From NCBI GenBank assembly GCA_021817845.1, contig JAKAFW010000003.1:1-64000 (forward strand): DNA of 64,000 nucleotides. The letters run 5' to 3'. Position 1 is the first letter of the stretch. Each line of letters opens with the position of its first letter. Both the position numbers and the translations under genes were made by a program. Shown piece by piece: positions 26,321 through 35,857 of the stretch. Below the pieces are notes generated by a model that saw only the letters and a list, made by a program, of their open reading frames with translations, was not told the origin of the DNA and made no database searches. The stretch is from FEN-1297 sp021817845 (GTDB taxonomy: Bacteria > Bacteroidota > Ignavibacteria > Ignavibacteriales > Ignavibacteriaceae).

Positions 26321-27478
26321 ATGAATGAATATATCCCTTTTCACAAACCTATGATTACTGACGACGAAGTTAATGAGGTTGTTGATGCTGTTCGTTCGGG
26401 ATGGTGGACGATGGGGCCAAAGGTAATTAGATTCGAAAAAAAATTTAATCAATATATTGGTTCTAGGTATTCTGTCTCTGCAAATTCATGGACAGCAGCA
26501 GCTCATCTTTCTTGTGAAGCCATCGGACTAAAAAAAGATGACGAAGTAATTGTCCCTTCATTTACGTTTACGGCTACAGCGGAAATAGTATGCTACTTTG
26601 GGGCAAAACCTGTTATTGTTGATGTTCAACAAGATTCCTTTAACATTGACCCTGTGAAAATTGAAGCTGCTATTACAAACAAGACTAAGGCTATCATTCC
26701 TGTTCATTACGGCGGCAATCCTTGTGATATGGATGAAATCCTTGATATTGCCAAAAGATATAATCTCAAAATAATTGAGGATGCAGCCCATGCCCTTCCG
26801 GCATCTTATAAAGGTAAAAAAATAGGAACAATTGGAGATGTAACTTGCTTTAGTTTTTATGTTACAAAAACTCTGGCTGCAGGAGAAGGTGGAATGCTTT
26901 GTACCAACAATGAAGAAATATCAGATAGATGCTCTTTAATGCGGCTTCACGGAATAAATAAAGATTCTTGGAAGCGTTATTCGGATGAAGGTACCTGGTA
27001 TTATGAAGTTGTCGCTCCCGGATTCAAATACAATTTTAATGATATTCATGCTTCGCTCTGTTTGGCACAGTTATCTAAAATTGACTTAATGCTACAAATG
27101 AGGAAAGAAATTTATGATAAATATAATTCAGCTTTTATGGATAATGAGTTGATTAAAACTTACAACATTAAAAGTGATAGAAGCTCTTCTTATCATCTTT
27201 ATCCTATTCTTTTAGATATTGATAAATTATCTATAAACCGTTCAAGATTTATTGAGGAATTAAAGGAAAAAGGAATTGGCACTAGTGTTCATTTTATACC
27301 GCTTTACCGGCATCCCTTTTATCAAACAAATTTTCAATTTGAAAAAAATAATTATCCAGTTTCTGAATTTATTTATCCAAGAATTGTAACTCTTCCAATT
27401 TGGCCTGCGATGAATGAACTTCAAATAGATAGAGTCGCAGATGCAGTGAATTGTTTGACTAATAAATATAAAAAATAA
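26321..27478 (+). CDS. DegT/DnrJ/EryC1-family sugar aminotransferase
   Basis: This 385-residue PLP-dependent enzyme matches the DegT/EryC1 family, which aminates keto-sugars for surface polysaccharides. It has the N-terminal PFHKPMITDDEVNEV pattern, the WWTMGP.V motif, the PSFTFTATAE region, and the catalytic lysine K183 in YVTKTLAAGEGG, followed by MRLHG. The C-terminal half has the usual HPFYQ stretch. I place the start at the ATG 26321, since family members begin near IPFHKP. An in-frame ATG at 26243 would add 26 residues that do not fit the family. It is followed by an initiating sugar transferase and a CapD-like enzyme. Confidence 0.9.
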   Translation: MNEYIPFHKPMITDDEVNEVVDAVRSGWWTMGPKVIRFEKKFNQYIGSRYSVSANSWTAAAHLSCEAIGLKKDDEVIVPSFTFTATAEIVCYFGAKPVIVDVQQDSFNIDPVKIEAAITNKTKAIIPVHYGGNPCDMDEILDIAKRYNLKIIEDAAHALPASYKGKKIGTIGDVTCFSFYVTKTLAAGEGGMLCTNNEEISDRCSLMRLHGINKDSWKRYSDEGTWYYEVVAPGFKYNFNDIHASLCLAQLSKIDLMLQMRKEIYDKYNSAFMDNELIKTYNIKSDRSSSYHLYPILLDIDKLSINRSRFIEELKEKGIGTSVHFIPLYRHPFYQTNFQFEKNNYPVSEFIYPRIVTLPIWPAMNELQIDRVADAVNCLTNKYKK

Positions 27479-27507
27479 ATGGCTAATAAATATTTGCTGT
27501 AGCATAA

Positions 27508-28107
27508 ATGTATCATTTTACTAAAAGATTATTCGACATTTTAATTTCTTTAATTGCTGTAACTCTTTTCCTTCCTGTATTTCTATTAGTATCATGCCTA
27601 ATAATTATCAGTTCTGGCTTACCGGTGTTTTATTTACAGGAAAGGGTGGGAAAAGATTGGGAACCTTTTAAGATAATTAAATTTAGAACGATGATAAGAA
27701 ATGCAGACAAAATTGGACCGGGTATCTCATTATCAAATGACGGAAGGATTACCTTTATAGGAAAAATTTTAAGAAGATCTAAGTTTGATGAAATGCCCCA
27801 GTTTATTAACGTCTTGCTCGGAAATATGAGCTTAATCGGACCACGCCCCGAACTGAAAAAATTTGCTGATTATTATCCAATGGAATATTCGGAAATACTT
27901 AAAATTAGACCGGGCATAATCGGCTATGCTTCGATAAAATTTAGAAATGAATCCGATCTTTTTGTTAATGTCGGTGAAGCCGAATCTTTTTACATTAATG
28001 AAGTCCTGCCACAAAAATTAAAATTGTGCAAAAAATATATGAATGAAATGAGCTTCGCGACAGACCTTAAAACTTTTCTTAAAACTGCTAAGGCAATGGT
28101 TTTGTGA
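27508..28107 (+). CDS. Initiating sugar-phosphate transferase, PglC/WcaJ type
   Basis: This 199-residue protein is a bacterial sugar transferase with one N-terminal membrane segment (about residues 10-32, LISLIAVTLFLPVFLLVSCL). The cytoplasmic catalytic core has FKIIKFRTMIRNAD, LRRSKFDEMPQFINVL and GNMSLIGPRPEL. The short length without extra transmembrane helices fits the monotopic PglC-like group, which transfers a phospho-sugar to undecaprenyl phosphate. It is a strong sign that this cluster makes a lipid-linked glycan. Its end overlaps the next gene's GTG start by four bases. Confidence 0.92.
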   Translation: MYHFTKRLFDILISLIAVTLFLPVFLLVSCLIIISSGLPVFYLQERVGKDWEPFKIIKFRTMIRNADKIGPGISLSNDGRITFIGKILRRSKFDEMPQFINVLLGNMSLIGPRPELKKFADYYPMEYSEILKIRPGIIGYASIKFRNESDLFVNVGEAESFYINEVLPQKLKLCKKYMNEMSFATDLKTFLKTAKAMVL

Positions 28108-30044
28108 TATCGAAAGGTTTTTATAAGTCATCATTGACCTTAATTGCAAGAAAAATAATATTCATTTTCTTCGATTTAATCTCTTTCACTGCCTCGTTTT
28201 TACTTGCCTTGTTTATTAGATCCGAATTTAGGTATAAAGCTTATGAAGATAAAAATCTTTTTATGGTATTGCTAATCTTTATTACGGTTAAATTTCTTGT
28301 CTTCTTTTTTTCAAAATTGTATAATATTACCTGGAATTCTTTTTCGATTCAAGATTTAGCAAGAATAGCCAAAGCTTCCTTATCTAGCACCGGTATTCTG
28401 TTCATGATTAGCTTCGCGTTTAATTCTAATCTGTTTACCGGTATTTCAGGAAGTGTATTAATAATCGATCTCGGACTTACATTATTATTCTCTTCTGGTT
28501 TTAAAATTGCCAAAAGAATGTATTTTGAAGTTATACGGCAAAGTTACAGTACTTCCGGTCTAAAGAAAACTTTGATAGTTGGTGCTGGTAATAGCGGCGA
28601 ACAAATTGTTAGAGACATTTTAAGAAGTAAAGAACGGAAGTTCAGCTTAACCGGATTTATCGACGATGATCTTTCTAAACAAAATTTGTTCTTTCAAGGA
28701 ATTAAAGTATTCGGCACTACGAAAGAGCTTCCATTTATAATTAGGGATAAGAAAATTGATACGATTTTGATCTCTGTCTTATCTGCCGACAGGAATTTTC
28801 ACAGGAAAATTTTTAACATCGCCAATGAAAACGGCATTAGCGATGTCAAAGTTGTTTCTACCGTAAACGATATCTCAAATGACTTAAAAGTCAACATAAA
28901 AGATATTCGCGATATTGAAGTTAGTGACTTGATCGGAAGGCAAGCTGTTTCGATAGATTCAAAAATTATCGGCACATCAATAAAAAATAAAAAAATATTG
29001 ATAACAGGTGCCGCAGGTTCAATTGGTTTTGAAATTGCTCGCCAGGTAGTTGCTTATTATCCTCGGGAAATAGGTATCCTTGATATAAATGAAAGCGACC
29101 TTGTCAATCTCGAAATTCAGCTTAGCCGCAGTTTTGATAAAAGTAAAATTAAAATGTATTTGTGCGACATTTCTGCCCTTTCAAAAGTTGAAAATGTTTT
29201 TGAAGAGTTTGAACCTGAAATAATATTTCATGCAGCCGCTTATAAACATGTCCCTATGTTGGAACATTTCCCCGACGAAGCCGCTCGCGTAAATGTTCTC
29301 GGCACTTATAATCTTGCAGAAACTGCAAAAAATTTCGGTGTAGAAAACTTCATTTTAATCTCAACAGATAAAGCCATAAACCCCATAAGCATTCTGGGCG
29401 CTTCGAAAAGAATTGCCGAATATATTGTTACTGGTATTAGCACATTAAGCGCTTCTAAATTTATTGCGGTTCGTTTTGGGAATGTTATCGGAAGCAGGGG
29501 CAGCGCCCTTCCAATTTTTATTGATCAATTAAAAAATGGAGGTCCTATTACGGTGACCCATCCGGAAATGAAAAGATACTTTATGACTATCCCGGAAGCA
29601 GTATCATTGGTATTACAGGCTTCTGCAAATGGTGAAAATGGCGATGTATTTAGTCTTGATATGGGAAACCCGGTTAAAATTATTGATATTGTGCGGGATT
29701 TAATTAGCCTTAACAATCTGGTCGAGGGTGAGGATATAAAAATAGAATATACCGGTATCCGCGAAGGTGAAAAATTATTTGAGGAAGATCTTACTGCCGA
29801 AGAAGAAATTGTTAAAACTTCCCACCAGAAAATATTTAAATCGAAAATATCTTCAAATTTTAATCAAGACTCCGTGAAAACAATGGTTGAACATTTTTCC
29901 GGTATGAATGCTTTCGCTACAAAAAGCGAATGGGTCGAATTGTTCAAATATTATGTCCCAACTTTCAACTCTACAAATGGAAATAGTCCAAATGAAATTA
30001 TTGTAAATGAGGGACCTGAAATTTCTGAATTATCTAAAAAATAA
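28104..30044 (+). CDS. CapD/FlaA1-type nucleotide-sugar dehydratase/epimerase, membrane-bound
   Basis: This 646-residue protein has four N-terminal membrane helices, an internal Rossmann-like domain (LIVGAGNSGEQIVRDIL near residue 155), and a C-terminal SDR domain with ITGAAGSIGFEIARQV near 297. Further motifs are FHAAAYKHVPMLE, ISTDKAINP and VRFGNVIGSRGSALP. Such proteins act on UDP-GlcNAc to start the synthesis of modified sugars such as QuiNAc or bacillosamine-type sugars. It starts at GTG 28104 overlapping the transferase stop. With the DegT aminotransferase two genes earlier it can supply an amino-modified sugar for the lipid-linked glycan. Confidence 0.93.
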   Translation: MISKGFYKSSLTLIARKIIFIFFDLISFTASFLLALFIRSEFRYKAYEDKNLFMVLLIFITVKFLVFFFSKLYNITWNSFSIQDLARIAKASLSSTGILFMISFAFNSNLFTGISGSVLIIDLGLTLLFSSGFKIAKRMYFEVIRQSYSTSGLKKTLIVGAGNSGEQIVRDILRSKERKFSLTGFIDDDLSKQNLFFQGIKVFGTTKELPFIIRDKKIDTILISVLSADRNFHRKIFNIANENGISDVKVVSTVNDISNDLKVNIKDIRDIEVSDLIGRQAVSIDSKIIGTSIKNKKILITGAAGSIGFEIARQVVAYYPREIGILDINESDLVNLEIQLSRSFDKSKIKMYLCDISALSKVENVFEEFEPEIIFHAAAYKHVPMLEHFPDEAARVNVLGTYNLAETAKNFGVENFILISTDKAINPISILGASKRIAEYIVTGISTLSASKFIAVRFGNVIGSRGSALPIFIDQLKNGGPITVTHPEMKRYFMTIPEAVSLVLQASANGENGDVFSLDMGNPVKIIDIVRDLISLNNLVEGEDIKIEYTGIREGEKLFEEDLTAEEEIVKTSHQKIFKSKISSNFNQDSVKTMVEHFSGMNAFATKSEWVELFKYYVPTFNSTNGNSPNEIIVNEGPEISELSKK

Positions 30045-30053
30045 TTTGATCTT

Positions 30054-33000
30054 ATGAATGCTCTTTATAATCCGATTATTTGTTTTATTTTACTATTGTC
30101 TTTCCCTTCCGTGAATGCTCAATCTTACCGTGTAGTTGAGTCCACTTCTGACCATATAAAAATAGAATTTAATTTTTCCGATTCATATAAAATTACTGAC
30201 ACTTTAATTAGCGGTAAAAAATTTCAATATATAACCGGCAAAACCTATCCTCTACGAATCTCCGGAGAACCTTGGCTGCCGGCATTTTATATACACATCG
30301 GTGCACCGGTAGGTTCACTGCCGAAGATTAAAATCCTTTCGCTAGATAAATTAGTAATCCAAAATCAATTTATTCTTCCGATGCCTATTGAAGATCCGTC
30401 TAAAAAACCAATTACACTCACTGATTTGAATGAAAATATCTATAGCAAAAATAATTTATTCCCCTCATTACCTGCAGAGATAATTGATAATTATTTTTAC
30501 CGCTATGCTCATATTATCATTCTTAATGCTTCGCCGTTCCAATTTAACCCGGTTTCACGAGAATTAGTGTACAATAAAAAAATATTAGTCGAGGTTTCTT
30601 TTGGTGCGTCTCACACTTCGATTAAATCCGTGGGTAAAATAAATGATCTAAAAACTCTTGAATTTGTGAATAGCTTCATAATAAATAAAAATGAAGCCGT
30701 AAAGTGGATCGGAGAGAAATTCACTACCTTAAATACAAAAGCAGATGTTGCACAGAAATATTGGTACGACCCTTCAAAGTCTTATTACAAAATCTATCTT
30801 AAAAAAAAAGGTGTCTACCGGATTACTTATGAGCAGCTAGTTGCTGCCGGAGCTTTACTCAATAATGTTCTCATTTCAAAATTAGAATTATTAAACGAAG
30901 GTGAGCAAGTTCCAATTTATGTCTCAGATAATAATAATGATGGAATTTTTAACACGGGAGATTTTATAGAATTTGTAGGTTCTCCGCCAAAATCCACTCC
31001 GTATGCTGAGTCAAATATTTATAACATTGATAATGTCTATTTCTTTTCTACCGAAGCAGATTCGGCCGGTTTGAGGTATCTTGGAAAAGACTGCTCAAAT
31101 AAGCAATGGGATTACACTTTCCAAACAAATTATACTAAACTTCATTTTGAAAAGGATTCTCTCTATGAAAATCTCGGCTATGCAGGAGATGATAAAAGGG
31201 ATTTTTGGTTGTGGGATAAAGTTTCCGGACAGCATGGTTCTATCCAGCACGCCTTTGAATATCATTTTGATGGGCTAAAAAATCTTGAACCCGATTCAAC
31301 ACAAATAAACGTCAAAGTTCAACTACAAGGTTTGACTACAAATAGCGGCTGTTCTACGGATCATAATGCATACATAACCATCACCAATCAACCGGTTGGT
31401 TCAATTGCCTGGTCTGGACAAAACACTGCAACTTTTGAAAAAACGATTTCACTTTCAAAAGAAAATGTCCAAATCTATCCTACCGGAAATATTATGCAAA
31501 TTCATGTTAACGGCGATGCTTGCTCTCTTACTTCAACAGATGAAATTGCTGTTAACTGGTTTGATGTATTTTATTGGCGTGATAATCGCGCAGATACAAA
31601 TCATATCGAGTTCAGCAGTCCTCCTAATATTACTGGGAAAATTAGATATTGGACCTGGCTCTTCATCAGAGATTCAATTAAAATATTTGTTCCCCAAAAA
31701 AATGTAATTATCAAAAATGCGCTCATTACCCACGATCAATATAATTCTGCTTTCTTTGTCGATTCTGTCTCTTTTCCGGTTGATTATTTCTGCGTTGGGT
31801 ATGATTATTTCCTTTCACCGGATTCTATTACTAAGTCAGTCCAATCAGATTTAAGAAATTCTTCGAACGGAGCCGACTATATCATTATAGCTCATCCGGA
31901 TTTTAAATCTGTAGCAGAAAGACTTTCAAACTTTAGAAACAATAATTTTCCGGATTCTTCAATCACTAATCCGAGGATTAAAATAGTTTATACTAATCAG
32001 ATTTATGACGAGTTTTCAAACGGACTTCTTGACCCTTATGCTATTAAGAATTTTGTTTCTTATGCTTTTTCTAATTGGCAAAAGCCATCGGCGGCTTATG
32101 TTGTACTCCTTGGTGATATGAGCCATGATTATCGCCAGTTTCTTTCAACAAGCCGCAAAAGCTTTGTTCCATCTATTCCTTATTATAGTCACACCCTTGG
32201 AGAATCAGTTAGCGATAATATGATTGTGGCTGTCTCTGACAATATTCATCCTGACTTAGCAATCGGAAGGTTATCTTGCGAAACAGTTGCCGAAGGAAAT
32301 GTTCTTGTCGATAAGTTAATAAACTATCCTCTAGATAATACTAAATCCTGGAAGCAAAATATTCTTTTACTTTCATCCGGGTTAAACCAGGCTGATGAAG
32401 ATAACCTTGAATTAAATGATGCAAGCGTGGAACTCGAACAATCTTATGTAATCCCAAATGGATTCAATTCTACTAAGGTTATACGATACCCTAACAGACC
32501 TGAGTATCTTCAGTTTCAAGGGGCAGGTCCCGAAATTAGAAATAAAATAAATGAAGGAGCGGCTTTAGTAAATTATTACGGGCATGGTGGAGGATATCAA
32601 TGGGATCTTACATTTCTTAACGATGATATTTATTTATTGAATAACGGCGGGCGGCTCCCTGTTATTTTAAGCGTTACATGTTATACCGCTTATTTTGACG
32701 ATCAGGATGTTTTTGGTGAGCAGTTTAATAAAGTTCCCGGAAAGGGAAGTATAGGATTTTTTGGAAATGTTGGACTTACTTACTGGAGTGTCGGTACTTT
32801 CGTTGATAATTTAATCTTTGATGAAATCTTTAATAAAAAAAATTATCTCACTGGAAAAGTATTTCAATTTGCAAAAAATATTATGCCTGCTATCGGATAT
32901 AATAGCAGCCAAATTGCTCTTCTTACTTATCTCGGTGATCCGGTCCTAAAATTAGCTTTACCTGATAAACCCGACTTTAGCGTTTCTTCAGCCGGAATTT

Positions 33001-35771
33001 CTTTCGAAAAAGAGAATGAAATAGTCAACGACACTGTGCAAATAAAAATTAACATACAAAATCTTGGTGTTTTATTTCCTTCTGATTCTGTTACTATTCA
33101 ATTATTTGTTGAGTCTCTCGATACTATTTTCCAATTAGGTGAAAAAAAATTAGGAAGCTTTGGTCTTGAAGATTCAACCTATTTTACCTGGATTCCACGG
33201 ATTGCCGGAAATTATTCCTTTACTGTTAAAGTAAATGAAGAAAATATTATTCCTGAATTAGATCATTCCGATAATATTGCAAAAAATTCTATAATAGTTT
33301 ATAATCTTCAAGATCCGAACATAATTTCTCCGGTTGATGGGTTCACTTCACAAACTTCTTCAGTTGAATTTAGAATTGCAGATATCGGTTATTTTTTATC
33401 GCAAGCTATGAATTATTTTATTCAAATTGATACGAATATTAATTTTAACAATCCGGTTAGCTCGTCATCAATATCGCCTTCTTTAGGCTTAGTCTTATGG
33501 AAGTCACCGCCGCTTCCAAAAGGAATTTATTTCTGGAGATCAAGAATCTATAATGGTAAAGATTCAAGCGGTTGGAGTGTACCTAGAACATTTTCAATTT
33601 TGAATTCGATACAAAATGGCTATTTCATTCAAGGGAAACAGCTTGTTTTGTTCAATCATTATAATATGAATATTTCTGATTCCGGTTTAACACTAAATAC
33701 AGTTTATCTTCCGCCTAAACCTTTTATTAAAAATCTATTGGAAGATATAATAATTACATCTTCAGTTTTAGATTCCACCGGAATGACTTCAATTACTACC
33801 GACGGCTCTTATATATATATAGGAAATATTTGGTATTATGCGCTTAAATATAACCTGCATGGATATTCAAAAATATACAGGTTCGGAACAGGGTTGAACG
33901 GAACGGTAAAAGGACGATTTTATGGAACTTTACCAAATTTTTACGCACCGATTAAAAATTCAATGTTTTATTTGAGTGACGGCTTTATTTATGTCACCGA
34001 TGGTGAACCTTATAGCCTGTTGAAAGTTGATATATATACAGGCGATACCGCCAGAGTTTTACTCAAGGATGGATTATTAAACTGGGATAATGCGAAAATT
34101 CAAAACGGTGCTTTCTATCTATCAGCCGATAGCAATTATGTTTACAATCTTACAACTAAGGATACTTCCGGAAATAATCACTATGTATTAAGAACATTTA
34201 ACCCAAAAAATAACTGGTCTTTGACTAAGCCCGATATGCAGCTTAGCGGAACAAGTTATTCCGGTTTCTCATCATTCTTTGTTGCTGACGGGTTTATCTA
34301 CCCGTATGAAAATTATGAAAACGGATTTATTCGCAGGATAAGAATCTCTGACGGAGTTTTTGAAGAGGAATGGATTTCATATATCCCTTTCCAAAACTAT
34401 TACGCCTGGTGTTATGACTTAGAAAATAATCTTGTTTATACTTCGGTATATAGTAATAAAAGCGTCACTCCGAAAATTTCTAAATTCAAAGGAAAATATA
34501 TAGATGCGAACTGTAGCGTAACAACAAGCGAAATTGGTCCTGCTGCTGAATGGAATAACCTAAATTTAAATATTGTTAATAGAGATAATCTATCCGCCTT
34601 TAAAGTCTCTTTGCTTGGTAAGAATACAGGAACTAATCAATGGGATACGTTAAAAACTAATTTCATGCCGCCACTAAACATCGGAAATCTAGAATCTCGA
34701 AAGTATAATTATATTAAGCTCGGAATCAATTTATGGGATTCTTCATTTACTTCAACTTCTCCGGTAAACTTAAAATCCGTCTCCGTTGATTATACATCTC
34801 TGCCGGATATTTCTTTACTAAAAGATGAAATGACACTAAGTCAGGATTCAGTTCTTCAAGGAATTCCGGTTAATATAAAATTAAGACTGCACAATTACGG
34901 ACTTTCAAACGCCGATTCTGTTCAGTTAAATTTATTCTTAAATTCGAACAATTCGCCTTTCTATTCAAAAGTAATTTTTGTCCCCGCTGATAGTGCAGTT
35001 GATATAAGTGCCACAATTCAAACAGCAAATTTATTATCTTCAAATATTATTAATGCAATAGCTGTTTTATCTTCGGGTGAGTTCTATACTTTTAACAACT
35101 CTGCAAGTAAAAATCTTTTTATCATAGTGGATTCAGTAAAACCCTCCTTTTCAATAACTTTTGACGGCAATGAAATTTTGAATGGCGATATTGTCTCTTC
35201 AAAACCTATTGTAATTATTTCGTTGAAAGATACCGATACATTACCAGTAGACACTTCAAAGTTTATTATTTCATTTGACGGTAATCCTTTTAACTTTTCG
35301 GGAACTGACATAATGTTTACAGAAATCCCATATCCAAACGCTCACACTGAAATAAGATGGACTCCCGTTTTAGCTGATGGAAAGCATACTATTAGTTTTA
35401 GTGCAAGAGGTCCTTCCGGCAATTATTCCCTTGCTCATACACTTGAGTTTTACACCTCTAATCAAGCCGATATTCAAAATGTTTTTAATTATCCCAATCC
35501 GTTTAACGATAATACGAATTTTACTTTTCAGCTAACCGGCGCAAATGTTCCGGAAAAATTTACCATCAAAATATTTACCGTTGCCGGAAGGCTAATTAAA
35601 AATATTATGGTCCCTCAGTCAGACCTTCAAATTGGTTTTAATAAAATTTATTGGGACGGACGTGAGGAAGACGGAAGCCTACTTGCAAATGGAGTTTATT
35701 TTTACAAAATTATAATTAAAAATAACGGCAGTATGAAGTCCGTTATCCAAAAATTTGCTAAAGTAAAATAA
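30054..35771 (+). CDS. C25 (gingipain-family) protease of the type IX secretion system, PorU-like
   Basis: This 1905-residue protein has a signal peptide and a C25 peptidase domain with the catalytic His844 in NYYGHGGGYQW and Cys876 in VTCYTAYF. A CARDB-like region starts near residue 980, and a C-terminal type IX sorting domain covers about residues 1815-1905 (NYPNPFNDNTNFTFQ, then GVYFYKIIIKNNG). In known systems PorU removes such sorting domains at the cell surface and attaches cargo to a lipopolysaccharide. Proteins of this size with an added C-terminal tail are often labelled PorU2. It lies ten bases after the CapD-like gene, which could reflect the link between cargo attachment and surface glycan, but this is inference. 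Whether it is the sortase or a secreted protease is not settled. Confidence 0.88.
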   Translation: MNALYNPIICFILLLSFPSVNAQSYRVVESTSDHIKIEFNFSDSYKITDTLISGKKFQYITGKTYPLRISGEPWLPAFYIHIGAPVGSLPKIKILSLDKLVIQNQFILPMPIEDPSKKPITLTDLNENIYSKNNLFPSLPAEIIDNYFYRYAHIIILNASPFQFNPVSRELVYNKKILVEVSFGASHTSIKSVGKINDLKTLEFVNSFIINKNEAVKWIGEKFTTLNTKADVAQKYWYDPSKSYYKIYLKKKGVYRITYEQLVAAGALLNNVLISKLELLNEGEQVPIYVSDNNNDGIFNTGDFIEFVGSPPKSTPYAESNIYNIDNVYFFSTEADSAGLRYLGKDCSNKQWDYTFQTNYTKLHFEKDSLYENLGYAGDDKRDFWLWDKVSGQHGSIQHAFEYHFDGLKNLEPDSTQINVKVQLQGLTTNSGCSTDHNAYITITNQPVGSIAWSGQNTATFEKTISLSKENVQIYPTGNIMQIHVNGDACSLTSTDEIAVNWFDVFYWRDNRADTNHIEFSSPPNITGKIRYWTWLFIRDSIKIFVPQKNVIIKNALITHDQYNSAFFVDSVSFPVDYFCVGYDYFLSPDSITKSVQSDLRNSSNGADYIIIAHPDFKSVAERLSNFRNNNFPDSSITNPRIKIVYTNQIYDEFSNGLLDPYAIKNFVSYAFSNWQKPSAAYVVLLGDMSHDYRQFLSTSRKSFVPSIPYYSHTLGESVSDNMIVAVSDNIHPDLAIGRLSCETVAEGNVLVDKLINYPLDNTKSWKQNILLLSSGLNQADEDNLELNDASVELEQSYVIPNGFNSTKVIRYPNRPEYLQFQGAGPEIRNKINEGAALVNYYGHGGGYQWDLTFLNDDIYLLNNGGRLPVILSVTCYTAYFDDQDVFGEQFNKVPGKGSIGFFGNVGLTYWSVGTFVDNLIFDEIFNKKNYLTGKVFQFAKNIMPAIGYNSSQIALLTYLGDPVLKLALPDKPDFSVSSAGISFEKENEIVNDTVQIKINIQNLGVLFPSDSVTIQLFVESLDTIFQLGEKKLGSFGLEDSTYFTWIPRIAGNYSFTVKVNEENIIPELDHSDNIAKNSIIVYNLQDPNIISPVDGFTSQTSSVEFRIADIGYFLSQAMNYFIQIDTNINFNNPVSSSSISPSLGLVLWKSPPLPKGIYFWRSRIYNGKDSSGWSVPRTFSILNSIQNGYFIQGKQLVLFNHYNMNISDSGLTLNTVYLPPKPFIKNLLEDIIITSSVLDSTGMTSITTDGSYIYIGNIWYYALKYNLHGYSKIYRFGTGLNGTVKGRFYGTLPNFYAPIKNSMFYLSDGFIYVTDGEPYSLLKVDIYTGDTARVLLKDGLLNWDNAKIQNGAFYLSADSNYVYNLTTKDTSGNNHYVLRTFNPKNNWSLTKPDMQLSGTSYSGFSSFFVADGFIYPYENYENGFIRRIRISDGVFEEEWISYIPFQNYYAWCYDLENNLVYTSVYSNKSVTPKISKFKGKYIDANCSVTTSEIGPAAEWNNLNLNIVNRDNLSAFKVSLLGKNTGTNQWDTLKTNFMPPLNIGNLESRKYNYIKLGINLWDSSFTSTSPVNLKSVSVDYTSLPDISLLKDEMTLSQDSVLQGIPVNIKLRLHNYGLSNADSVQLNLFLNSNNSPFYSKVIFVPADSAVDISATIQTANLLSSNIINAIAVLSSGEFYTFNNSASKNLFIIVDSVKPSFSITFDGNEILNGDIVSSKPIVIISLKDTDTLPVDTSKFIISFDGNPFNFSGTDIMFTEIPYPNAHTEIRWTPVLADGKHTISFSARGPSGNYSLAHTLEFYTSNQADIQNVFNYPNPFNDNTNFTFQLTGANVPEKFTIKIFTVAGRLIKNIMVPQSDLQIGFNKIYWDGREEDGSLLANGVYFYKIIIKNNGSMKSVIQKFAKVK

Positions 35772-35857
35772 CGCTTAATGTGGCTTTCAATTAGTCCAAA
35801 TATAAAATATAATTACACTATGATTTTTTTAATTTTCTTTAAATAACAGGAGTCATA

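Noticed and set aside
35772..35857. A glmS ribozyme or riboswitch before glmS
   Set aside because: The gap is only 86 AT-rich bases with no ribozyme core. Such ribozymes are typical of Firmicutes.
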